From Lepidurus packardi (taxonomy: Eukaryota; Arthropoda; Branchiopoda; Notostraca; Triopsidae): a stretch of DNA of 64,000 nucleotides. The stretch spans positions 5,068,375 through 5,132,374 of the forward strand of contig JAKZAN010000002.1 of the NCBI GenBank assembly GCA_023053545.1, given 5' to 3'. The translations under genes were made by a program, and so were the position numbers. How positions within the stretch are numbered: position 1 is the stretch's first letter; the number at the start of each line of letters is the position of its first letter. Under the pieces are notes generated by a model. That model saw only the letters and a list, made by a program, of their open reading frames with translations, had not been told where the DNA came from and did not search any database. Positions 51,704 to 63,700 of the stretch are shown here, in pieces.

Positions 51704-54700
51704 TTACTTTCGCCCATCACCAGATGGAATAACAATATCAGGATCGTAGTAGTCGAAGATGCTTCTGCCTTCACCTGTTGGTAACGCTGGATCCGGGTAG
51801 TCATAATCACTTGTTGTGGTACTAGTACCCTTGGAAGTGATTGGCGTCGTAATCCGTGTAGTTGTCCTAGTCGTGTAAACAGGTTCGTTGTCGCGACTTC
51901 GCCGACAGACGGCGCAGCGACTAACACGGTTGCTCAGGTCACCTCCTTTCAACGTCTCGGACCGCGGTTTAGTGAACTGTTCATTCTCGCTAATGGTGGC
52001 AAGCCAGTATGACTGTGCAGTTGAATAGTAATTGCAACGACCGTGTCCCTGGCATTCAACAAAGGGACTGGCCCGGAAATCTTCCAAGCATGATCCAGGC
52101 GAAGTCAACGATTGGCCACCGCCTTCAGCTCCAGAGTCTGTATGCTATAAAACGGACAGATAAATTTAACCTTAATTTCGCCCGAAAGATGCCAGTAGCG
52201 TTGGCGTTATTTTACCATCAAGAAGCTATAACCAATCCATAACGCGTACCAGCCGTTAGGACAATTCGGAATATTGTTGTCTTGCGAGTGAACGGCAATC
52301 ACATGCGTCGATGTTTCGCATACAGAACACCTACGAAAAAGTTACCATAATGTATTAGTGGCATGTACTACCACCTTTCTATCTACTATTATACATATCT
52401 ACTATTATATAATATTATACTAACAATTCAAATAACATACTAACTAATAAGCTAACAATTTAGGCTCCCGTATACCTTAGCACATCGATGCAAAACAGTC
52501 ATAGATGGCACTGACGTTTGTTTGGTTTCCGCAAAACAAGGCTTTCACAAAACAATAACAAACATCAGCGCCATCTGTGATGTTTTGCATCAATAAGCTA
52601 AGGCATACTGGAGCCTTAATAACATAATAATACATGATTATTTTAGACAAACCTTGATTAAATTCACCTTAAACGTGCAGCCATTGCTTTATCTTAATGA
52701 ATACTAGTTCAAAACTTATGATTCCTACTTATATCATGAAAATAGTAAGAAAATGCATGGGGTTTAGTAACATACCTGGAGATGTATTTCGTGAGGTGAG
52801 GTCCTGCGATGGGAGCCATGGACATGGTCATACTTTCGGTAGTCGAGAGCCAGTAACTGTAGTCATTACGACTGGCGTAATTGCACACATCGTTAACATT
52901 ACAGAACAGGAAAGGCATGGTATTGAACTTTCTTAAACAACTGCCAGGAGTTCCTATATTGAGTCGAGATAATATGCTCGTTTAGCCTCTTGGGATTATT
53001 TCTCTAAAGTTTGCGATTAAGTTTACCTAAATCTTGAGAGTGAGCCTTGGCATTGCCCGTGAAATGTAAGAGCGAATACCCGTCCCAGAGTACGGAGGTA
53101 CCCTGGGGGCAGTTGGGGACGAAAGTGGACTGCGAATGTCGCGTAAAGAAGAAAGCCTTGCTGGGAGGCTGGATTGGGTGATCTGAAATCAGAGCATCAT
53201 CACCTGGGACACCTGGCGGACCTTTTGGCCCAGTAAAGCCAATTTGTCCAGGCCTTCCAGGATTGCCTTCGAAACCTTTCGGTCCGAAGATTCCGTCCAG
53301 TCCAGGATAGCCTGGATTCCCTATGCCGCCTAGAAAAAAAAATGTTAAAATGTTTGCGGGGCTAACAGTAGGACTAAAATCAATACCAGCAGCGCCTCTT
53401 TGTCCGGTGTATCCAGACTTTCCGGCAGGTCCCATTAAACCAGGAGTACCACGGTACCCAACGTCTCCTCTTTCGCCTATGATTGTGACATCTCCAGGCA
53501 TTCCATTGTCACCCGTGATACCCTTAGAAATTTACAGAAGTAAGCAGAAGTATTAGTTTGAAAGTACTGTACTGTACTAAACGTCTGCTGATTTACCTTT
53601 CGGCCATTAAAACCGGCTGCACCATCGAGTCCAGCTACCCCAAAATCGCCCGGAAGCCCCTTCCTTCCAACAATGCCGGGAATTCCATTCAGTCCAGCGT
53701 CTCCTATATAGCCCTTGGGTCCGATAAGTCCAGGGTACCCTACTAGGCCGGGCAATCCACTCTGACCTTTAGTGCTAGAAAATGATAACAAGAATAGTTC
53801 GTAAGAAGTTAGTAGTATGAGAATAAACATCACAGGTGGTATTGAAACGCTCAAAAGGGTTAAGGGTATATACCACAGTATAGAGGTTTACACAGTATGC
53901 TAACAGTATATCTTCCAATGTTAAGGTTTTCTGATGACCTTCTCGGTCCCCAGAGTAATGTTCAGCTAAAAGGCCAGAAAATGAAAGGGTACATTCGCAA
54001 ACCTCCCAGTGCAGTTCAAAAAAGGACACGACGGTTTACAAAGCGCGTAATTTAAATTTATTGCTTTAAACTATGTGAGCTTAAAATAAAAGATGAATTA
54101 ACTAGGTCAAAGCACAACACGTATACACATTATAGACTGTTTCGCGTTACGCAGGTGGCACCACCAGGAGGCAGTCTATTTTGCAACCCATACATAGGTG
54201 TTTTATAGTATACAGGTTTAACCCCATATACTATAAAATACCCATGTATATTAATGTCTATATGTGTTGTTATGACTATTTATGTCTATATACGAGTTAT
54301 CCATTACATTGGTACTTAACAACTATTCCTAAATGTTACAAACTTTTGCAAGTTTAGTACTTTGGTACTTTACAACTATTGGTACTTTACAATATTGGTA
54401 CTTTACAAATATTGGTACTTTACAACTATTGGTACTTTACAACTATTCCTAAATGTTACTAACTTTTGCAAGTTTAGTATTTTTCTTAACACGTTTAACT
54501 ACGGCTCTTTTTGCTACAGCTACATTTTCTTTAAGTGTATAGTAAATCCTAACTCGAACGAACAAGTTAAAAAAAAATAATCAACTGTTTTTTTCCGAAA
54601 ACACTTTCAGATGCGCACGTTGCCGTAGGACCCTACGTTAGCCCAAAAACTACCTAGAGCGCCCGAGAGAAAGGTCACCAGTCCCCCGTTTTGTGAATGT

Positions 54701-57700
54701 TTTGTTCTCTTCTCGAATCCTTTTTCTAGTAGATTAGGAATGCCTACATGGGGATACATGGGCAAAGTCTGGGAATCCATCACCCATATAAGCCTTCGTA
54801 CCCTCACATCCTCTTGGGACCGAGAGATTTGTCAGAAAACCTTAACATTGGAAGGATACCCCTGTTACCATACTGTGTAAACCTATATACTGTGGTATAT
54901 ACATATAAGTCCTAGAAACATACTAGAAAATAAATCATGGATGATACAGGAAAATGTGTTTCAAATTATTGTTTTCGTACCCGGTCTCACCGACTTCTCC
55001 AATCTCTCCCTGTCGGCTCACTCCAGGTCTCCCTTGAATTCCTTGTGCTCCGGGATTTCCTATGTTTCCTGGCGGTCCCTCTATGCCTAAAGCGAAAAGC
55101 TATCTTATGTTTTCGATTCTCTATAATAACTAAGTATTCTTTAAAGTAACAATAAATAAATAATAAATTTTGCTAATTTGTAAAAAAAAATTGCTAAAAA
55201 AGAAACCCATTTTTTTTAATTTTCTTTTAAATAACAAAACTATGTACCTGAACTTCCACTCACGCCTTTAGGTCCCTTAACGGACAACCCGGAGATACCC
55301 CTCGGCCCCAGAGGCCCATCAAACCCGGAGTTACCAGGAGCACCCCTATATCCATTTCTGCCTGGTGCCCCAGGCGGTCCCATTTGACCCGGTGTTCCAG
55401 GTTCTCCTTTTTGCGCGTGTCTTGAAGGTGGACCTACGCCAAAAACATTTAAGACAATTGTGGTTTAAGAGGAAAAATGTGGTTGAAAAGGAAAATCCGT
55501 TGTCCTAAGGGCAACTCATTGTAATTTAGTCGGCGAGTGCTAATTCAATTCCTAATTAATGCTAAATGCTATTACCTGGTAATCCAATTCTTCCCCGGTC
55601 CCCATAAGGTCCTTTTTGCCCTGGTTTACCAGGCATGTCATTAGTACCATATCCTGGCAAGCCGTCTTCTCCCATGAAACCCTAATTCAAAGGGAAAATT
55701 GTCTGATGTGTTTATCAAATTGTCTATTAACGTAAAATTGTCTATTAACGTAAAATTGACTTACTTTTATACCAGGAAGGCCAAATGGTCCCTCTTCTCC
55801 AACCATGCCTCTAAACCCTGGTGGACCAGGCGGTCCGTGGGCGCCCGTGTCCCCGGGTAATCCTTGGAAAGCGCTAAACCCTGGCAATCCACGTTCACCA
55901 GCGTCTCCAACGCCCCCTGGGTAGCCTGCCTCTCCCTGAGGTCCGACTCGAAGCTCCCCTGGTGGACCTACACGAATACAATTTTATTCCATTTCTTGAC
56001 TTTTAGTTTTCGTTATTAAAAAAAAATTATTCTAAAATATCTATCTTAAATAAATGAAACTTAAGTTAAATCTTAAAAGCCAAGAAATTAAAATATCTAC
56101 CTTAGAAAAAACAAGAAAAAAAAACGTAATTTATCCTACCTTAAAAAGAAAAAGAATTACTTACCAGATGTTCCAGGACGTCCTGGTTCACCCATATCTC
56201 CTCGTTGTCCAGAGATGGCGCCAGGCGAGCCATTGAGACCGGGTCGTCCAGAATTACCTTGTGTACCAGGCTGTCCATTTCTGCCAGCGTACCCTTCGAG
56301 CCCGTAATCTCCAAAGTCACCCCTCTCTCCATCGTTACCAGGTATTCCCATCAATCCAGGCCATCCCTAGCAAAAATAGATAATAAAGTAGATAAATTAG
56401 ATAAAGTAGACAATAAATAGAATTAAATTGATAAACATAGTGGAACTTAGAGGAGGCACATTATTACTTTTGCTGATCTTGTACGATTAAATCCGCAAAA
56501 TGAACCATTTTTATTACTTTTTTAAAAATAATAACAATTTACTTGAGATCCTGGTATGCCTGACAAACCCGCCAATCCAGCGTCTCCGTCACGCCCTCTT
56601 CGTCCAAAAGTTCCTGGAATATTCAACCCAGGTTCGCCTCTGCCACCGTTGTAACCGGAAGTTCCGTCTTTTCCGCGAAAGCCAGTCAATCCAGGGTATC
56701 CTGCGAAAAAAAAAAGAAACACGCGTGGGAACGTATTATTTTGAAACGTAATGAATTACCTGGCTCTCCAGATTGGCCTTTTGATCCGAAGCCGGCAATA
56801 TCGCCAGGAGGTCCTTTAAATCCTCTATCTCCCCTGTCTCCCCAAGGACCCTAATTTTATTTAAGATAACTTATAAAAGAGGTCAATTTAAAAAAAAAAT
56901 AGAAATATCGTACTTTTGGACCCTCCCGACCTACAGGACCTGGCGCTCCTGGATATCCATTTTCACCGCATAGTCCGTCTAACCCACGCCGCCCTGGTCG
57001 ACTCGGTCCCGGTATGCCACGCGGTCCTAAGAAAAAAAATTAAATTGATCATTACTTGTTATTAACAACTAAAAACAGTGAAATGATCTTAAGGCAACAT
57101 ATTGCAGAACAAAGGAAGTAAAATAAAAGCATATTGCTTGACTAAGTGGGATTTGAAGGCAGCAATGAATCGCGAATCGCAAAAGATAGGAAAATACAAT
57201 ACAAAAATTTGTAGCGATTTGTAGCGTTCCTAGAAAATGAAACATGATCACTACTTGTTATTAACAACTAAAAACAGTGAAATGATCTTAAGGCAACATA
57301 TTGCAGAACAAAGGAAGTAAAATAAAAGCGTATTGCTTGAATAAGGGGGATTGGAAGGCAGCAATGACTGGCGAATCGCAAAAGATAGGAGAATACAATA
57401 CAAAAATTGGTAGCGATTTCACAGGTAGTTTAATGACATAATTGAAGTGTATTGCTGAGCGAGTGAAGAAATAGTTTACCTTGGAAACCTGGGGATCCGA
57501 ATTCTCCTCTTGAACCTTTTATACCAGATCTACCCTGTACCCCGTCCCTTCCTGTTGGACCTTGGTCGCCGTCGAGTCCACGAATGCTGCTTGGAAGTCC
57601 AGTATCACCGGGCAGTCCTTTTTTTTTTAAGAAATTAATTAATTTAAACCTCTGTGTGACATTGGAATATGCAATTCTACATTTTTTCCTAATAATTGTA

Positions 57701-60700
57701 TGTATTATTGTTTATGTTTTATGTACCTTTGAGCCCTTTGGGTCCCATAAACCCGTGAAGTCCCGGTTCTCCTTCGTCTCCAATAATCCCTTTCCAGCCT
57801 GGGATTCCATCAGGACCCTCCAAACCTGGAAACCCAGCGAGGGAGGTACCTTGTTGTCCTTTGCTTCCCTGTATTGAGCAAATGAAAGCCAATCCAGGTT
57901 AATATTTTGTATTTATTTTTTAAAATTTTTTTAAAATTTTTTTAATAAACGTACTTTGTATCCAAAAGCTCCTGCAGGGCCTGGAATCCCTTTGAGCCCT
58001 CGTTCACCTGGAGTTCCCTCTTTTCCATGCCTGCCATCTGCTCCGGGTATACCACCGTCACCGTATTCTCCGTTCCTGCCTGGATTGCCTGGTCGACCTG
58101 GAGGACCATCATATCCGTATCCGTATCCTGGATCACCGCGATCTCCTCTCAATCCATTCAGACCCTTAAAAGTTTGTAAAAACAAGAAAGTTATCGTTAA
58201 AACTTCTTGAAAATAATAGTCATGGGTTTCTCGTTTGAGACTGTTTCTTTTAAAAGAATCAATGAGACCTTTACACCTTTTGTATACAAAGAGGTTATAT
58301 TACCGGTAAGCCGTCAAATCCAGCGTCACCCAAAGCTCCAGGGTTACCTCTTTCTCCCATATCTCCTGGTATTCCTGGGTATCCATTGACTCCTGGAATA
58401 CCCGGGATCGACGGTCCAGGGTAGCCTTTAGGACCTTGCGGCCCAGGCCACGGAGCGTCATTCCCAGGCATACCGGCTTCACCCTTAATTCCAGGGCGTC
58501 CTGTGTAAACAGCAAAAAGGTTGAACTCGATCTCAGATTTCACTCTTGTATATAAGGAAAGTAAAAGAAACTTTAATCTAAACTTCTTTTCAGTCTACGT
58601 TGTTAGCAAATAAGGATACTTTAAAACGTTCACTAAAGGTAACCCTTAGCTTCTTGATTGCGAAACACTTACAGATGGCGCTGATGTTTGTTATTGTTTG
58701 CGAAAGCCTTACGTAAAGTAAAAAATGAAACATACAGCTAATTGCAGGTTGTTTGGCTTTTGAAAAGTACCAAGTGCCACCATAGTTTGCTGTACAGCAT
58801 TCGGAGCAAGATATTTTCGAGGCTGGCATGTAACGTCATATTTGAAGCAATTTTTTAAAAAAGTTTTCTTTTCTAGCAGCTAGTGGACAATCTAAGGATA
58901 ATATTTTTCTAAGCTAAACCTAAGCTACACACAGCAATCTTTTAGTTGCTATTTAAAATTGCTGCATTCTCATGATAAAGCAGTACGTTCTTCGGATTTA
59001 GTTAAACACGTATGCAATGTAACGCGAGTCAAAACTGACAATAGGGTGTCACTGACCAACAATGAATTTTTCTTTTTCCAGCTAGTAGAGTGAAGGAAAG
59101 GGCAAGTTTAACGATAGTTAATCTAACCTAGCCTAACCTAAGCTAACCTAACTTAATAGCCTAATCTAAGCAAAACTAAATTAACCTAACTTAACCTAAC
59201 CTAATGCATTTCCAATCCAACTACTAGTTTTCAACTCGAGTGACACCAGTTCGTCATATGTTTTCCATCGAACGTTTTGCAACAATAATACACACTACTG
59301 TCACGTTTATCTCCGAGTTCCGAAACTGGAGAACCTGTTGTGAAAAAGGGTGAAAAAGGCGTATGACATGCAGTGCCATCTCTTGTCAACAAAAATAACT
59401 ATTTCAAGTACACCATGACCTTGCCATATTGACGGAGGAGACCTCCTAAAGTAAACAAAATTTTAGTAAGGAAACACTTACCGTATCTTCCGTTATCGCC
59501 TCTCTCGCCTTTAATCCACCTGATGTTGAAAATAGGGTAGCTCGAGCTACCGTATGCTCCCATTTGACCCTTTTGACCCTTTTCACCAAAATCTCCAGTT
59601 AGTCCCCTACAAACCAAACGTGAACCTTGAGGCGCAAAGAGTTTGATTCTATATCCCGCTTACTTTCGCCCTGGATTCCCATTATCGCCTCTCTGAGCAC
59701 CAAAAATGTAATCCTTGCCATTTGAACCAGGAAGTCCGTCGACGCCACGCTTGCCCTCTCTTCCCGCAAAGCCGGCGTCGCCATATACACCCTATATTCC
59801 ATCTTCTGTTCAAAGATTTCTTTGAAAAATAGTCAAATTCTTACCTTGAGACCACCTTCCCCTTCCTCACCAGGGAAACCAGGCAGTCCAATTGCTCCTT
59901 GAAAACCAACAGGCCCTTCAGGTCCAGGGAATCCTTTTTCGCCCTCAGATCCGCGATACCCTTTCAATTCGAGAGGATAGATGAGCTCTCCATCTGGTCC
60001 TTTCAATCCGGGCCGTCCAGCGAGACCTTAGAAGAGTTTTGCCATAACATACTGTACGTGGTATACAATGTAACTTGTACCTGCTGCGCCGGGTCGGCCG
60101 TTTAGGCCAGGGTAGCCCAAGGAACCGTGATTACCCCGTTCCCCTTTCAAGCCCGTAGGACCCAGAAGACCTGGCAACCCGTCTAGTCCTGGGTAGCCAT
60201 TGTTGCCATTCTCGCCTTTATCGCCAGTGTCCCCTCTAAGACCTAGGATTCCTCATGAACTCGTTTTTAGTACCATTTTTTATCTTTTTACTCCATTTAT
60301 GTATCTTTTTCTTCTTTTTTACCTTCTTCGGAACATTCGCAATCATCACCGCTAATCCCTTTCCACCCAGGCGTTCCATTCACCCCGTCAATACCGGGTC
60401 TGCCACTATAGCCTGGAGGGCCTGGTAACCCGCCATCACCTGGTGGTCCGACAATGGCAATTCCTTGGCCTGGTACACCCTTTAACCCTAAAACCACCAT
60501 AAGATTTGTTTAATGTGTCGCTATGTTCATGGACCATCAGGATCCGTTTACAGTACCTGGTAGCCCACTTTCTCCTCGTGACCCAGGTAATCCACTCCTG
60601 CCTTGTCGTCCCGGATTGCCTGGATTACCCCTTGGTCCAAAGACAGTCAATCCAGGTTCACCCTTAGGCCCCGGGTAGCCAGGTAGTCCCCATTGTCCAG

Positions 60701-63700
60701 GGTTCCCAACGTCTCCTCGTTGTCCGTCAGTTCCTAATATGATTTCGGAAATAGTACTTCATAATCTTTTAGAACCGTCGCAGAGAACTTACCCAATATT
60801 CCGGGGTCCCCGGGTAGTGAAATACCTCTCGGTCCATCTTCCCCATGCAATCCCGGTAACCCAGGTATCCCTGGTGGACCCCTTGCGCCGTATCCACCTG
60901 GAATGCCTCTGTTTCCGTTAAAGCCAGAAGTTCCGGGACGTCCTATAGTTTGGGAACGTAAATTAAACTAAAATTTACAAAGAATGTTAGACAAAATGTA
61001 CCTATGGGGCCTTGGGCACCCTCAGGACCCTCCATGCCCTCTTCATCCGAAGTTGGGTTATATTCACCCTGGGGTCCAGGTAAACCCTGTCGTCCTGGTA
61101 ATCCAGGATTTCCAATATCACCATAGTAGCCCTAATTTTGATTACAAATGTACAAATTTTTTGGAAAAAAGTATGTGAAAACTTTACTTTCTCGCCTGCA
61201 TCGCCTGCTAAACCCGAAAAGCCTGGAGCTCCTTTAAATCCCTTTATTCCAGTAGGCCCTGCACTTCCAATTTTGCCCTCTTTTCCACGAGGTCCTTCCA
61301 TTCCGGGATCTCCTTTCACTCCTTTGGGTCCAGAATTGCCCGCTGTACCCTAAACAACACGACACAATGATGAAGTATTGAAAGCAGAATAGAACTATGG
61401 ACGTGAAAAACAAATGGGCCAAGAAGATTTACATGCAACGTTAGCTGAATCTCTCGACAAGTTTACAAGTGGTTGAAATCTTCAGTTAAAACTTTGTTAC
61501 ACCAAGAAATTCGTATCAACTGCAACTTGTAACTCTCTTGGCGTTTGATTCACAATTTTATAGTTTTTATTTATATATTTATATATAAATAAAAACTATA
61601 GTTTTTACTTAGTTTATTTAGTATAGTTTTTATTTATATATTTATATATAAATAAAAACTATACTTTTAGTTCGATGGGTTTAGTTCTTTAGGTGATTTG
61701 ACGACTTATTTTGTGTAAAAATGTGAGACAGGCAACAGGCGAAAGCCTACGCCTTAAAAATAAAAAAAAAAATATACTAATATAAAAACTAACTAATATT
61801 TTTGATTCACAATTTTATAGTTTTTCGTTCCAATTTTTAGCTAAACTTTCACCAACTTACCGGTCTTCCATCAAAGCCTGTGCGTCCATCGTCGCCTGTA
61901 ATACCTTTATTACCCTCGTCACCAAGTTGTCCTTTCCGGCCTTTAATTACAATCTCGGGGTTCGGTTCCGTATCCGGAACCTGTGAATACCCTTTCTCAC
62001 CCGGCTGTCCTTTTTGGCCCAAGGTTCCATCACGTGACTCGCCCATGTCGCCTTTCAAACCAGGAAGCCCCGCCTCTCCTGCGTAACCCTAAAAGGTTAC
62101 AGTTAGTATAATTACTTAGAAAGAGTAAAACTGTCGTTATTCAGTTTCCGCAAACTTAAGAGGAAATTTCTACTATAATGCTGCAGCTTCTTTCTTACCA
62201 GATCGCCATGGTCACCTCTGTCCCCGCGGTATCCAATTGGCCCATCCGTGCCAGGTACACCCTATAATTACAAATAATATATATAGCATAGTTTCTTATA
62301 TATAGTTTCTTAAATAATATATATAGCATAGTTTCTGCTATATATATAGCATAGTTTCTTCTTTAAGAAAAGGGAATCAAGGACCTAAATTACTTCTTAC
62401 AATCACTTTTGGAAGTCGTTAGGGCTCCCGTATACCTTAGCTTGTTGATGCGAAGCACTCATAGATGGCGCTGATGTTTGTTATGGTTTCTGCACTTTTG
62501 TGGTAAATGTACAGGTTTTTACAAAATTAGTTCCGAAATTCTCCGTGCTTACGCCAACCTAACGGTTTTTATTGAGCTAAGGTATACGGGAGCTTTAAGA
62601 CAAAGTTCTAGAAGTGGTAATGACACAGTACTGTATATTAGAACAAAATTACTCACAACAATACCGGGTAATCCTGAGTACCCTCTTTCTCCTTTAATTC
62701 CTTTGGAGTTGACGCCACCCTCACCAGGATCACCCCTTGGACCAGGGTCACCTTCGGCTCCAAAAGGTCCTCTTCCTCCTGGTAACCCGGGAATTCCTCC
62801 AAATCCTGTTCTGCCATCCGTTCCGTTACACCCTGAAATTCCGCAGGTACCTTCTGACCCTTCCAATCCAGCAAAACCCTGTATTTCAAAAATGCTCATT
62901 AAAAGCGTTCGCTCCTCAAAAACTCGTTGTTTTCGCTGTAACAATTTCTTTTTATCAGGTAATTTAGTAATGCAGTAATACTTTTATAATAGAGTAACGG
63001 AAAAGACCAAACTTACGGGAATTCCAGGGGCTCCGCTAAAGCCCTGAGATCCAGTTTCACCCTACAAAAAATTTCTCAGCTCAATTGCTTTATGGCTCAA
63101 AATTCTGCTATCTAATCTTTATGTTCCTACCTGATAGCCCTCCTCACCCATGCTCCCAGAGTAGCCAATGTCTCCACGCCAACCCTTAATGCCACTTCGT
63201 CCTTCGGGTCCCATGGGTCCAAGTATTCCAGGGGATCCCCTCAACCCCGTCAATCCGACTTCGCCAGGCAATCCTTTCTGGGCTTGGCATTCGCATCTCG
63301 TATTGGCGACGCATCCTTTGCATGCCTTGGAATAAATGTGCAAAATCACAATTTCAAATTCACAATTTCAAAATTGCAAATTCACAATTTCAAAATTTCA
63401 AATTCACAATTTCAAAATTTCAAATTCACAATTTCAAAATTTCAAATTCACAATTTCAAAATCCCATTATTTCATTTTCTACTTACTACATTTTACATTC
63501 TAGATAGCATGGAGTAACTCAACAAGATAACTTCTGATAGACACCGTATTAACGGTATCACACCATGGACAGTTTGGCTAGAACAATAATTTACAAGCAT
63601 ATGTCGACAAAATCGCTTGTCATGTCTACACTCAAGTCAAAGCTGCAAAGTAATCGCAGCTCATAAAGATAACAGGTTTCCAAGCTTATCTTATCAAGCT

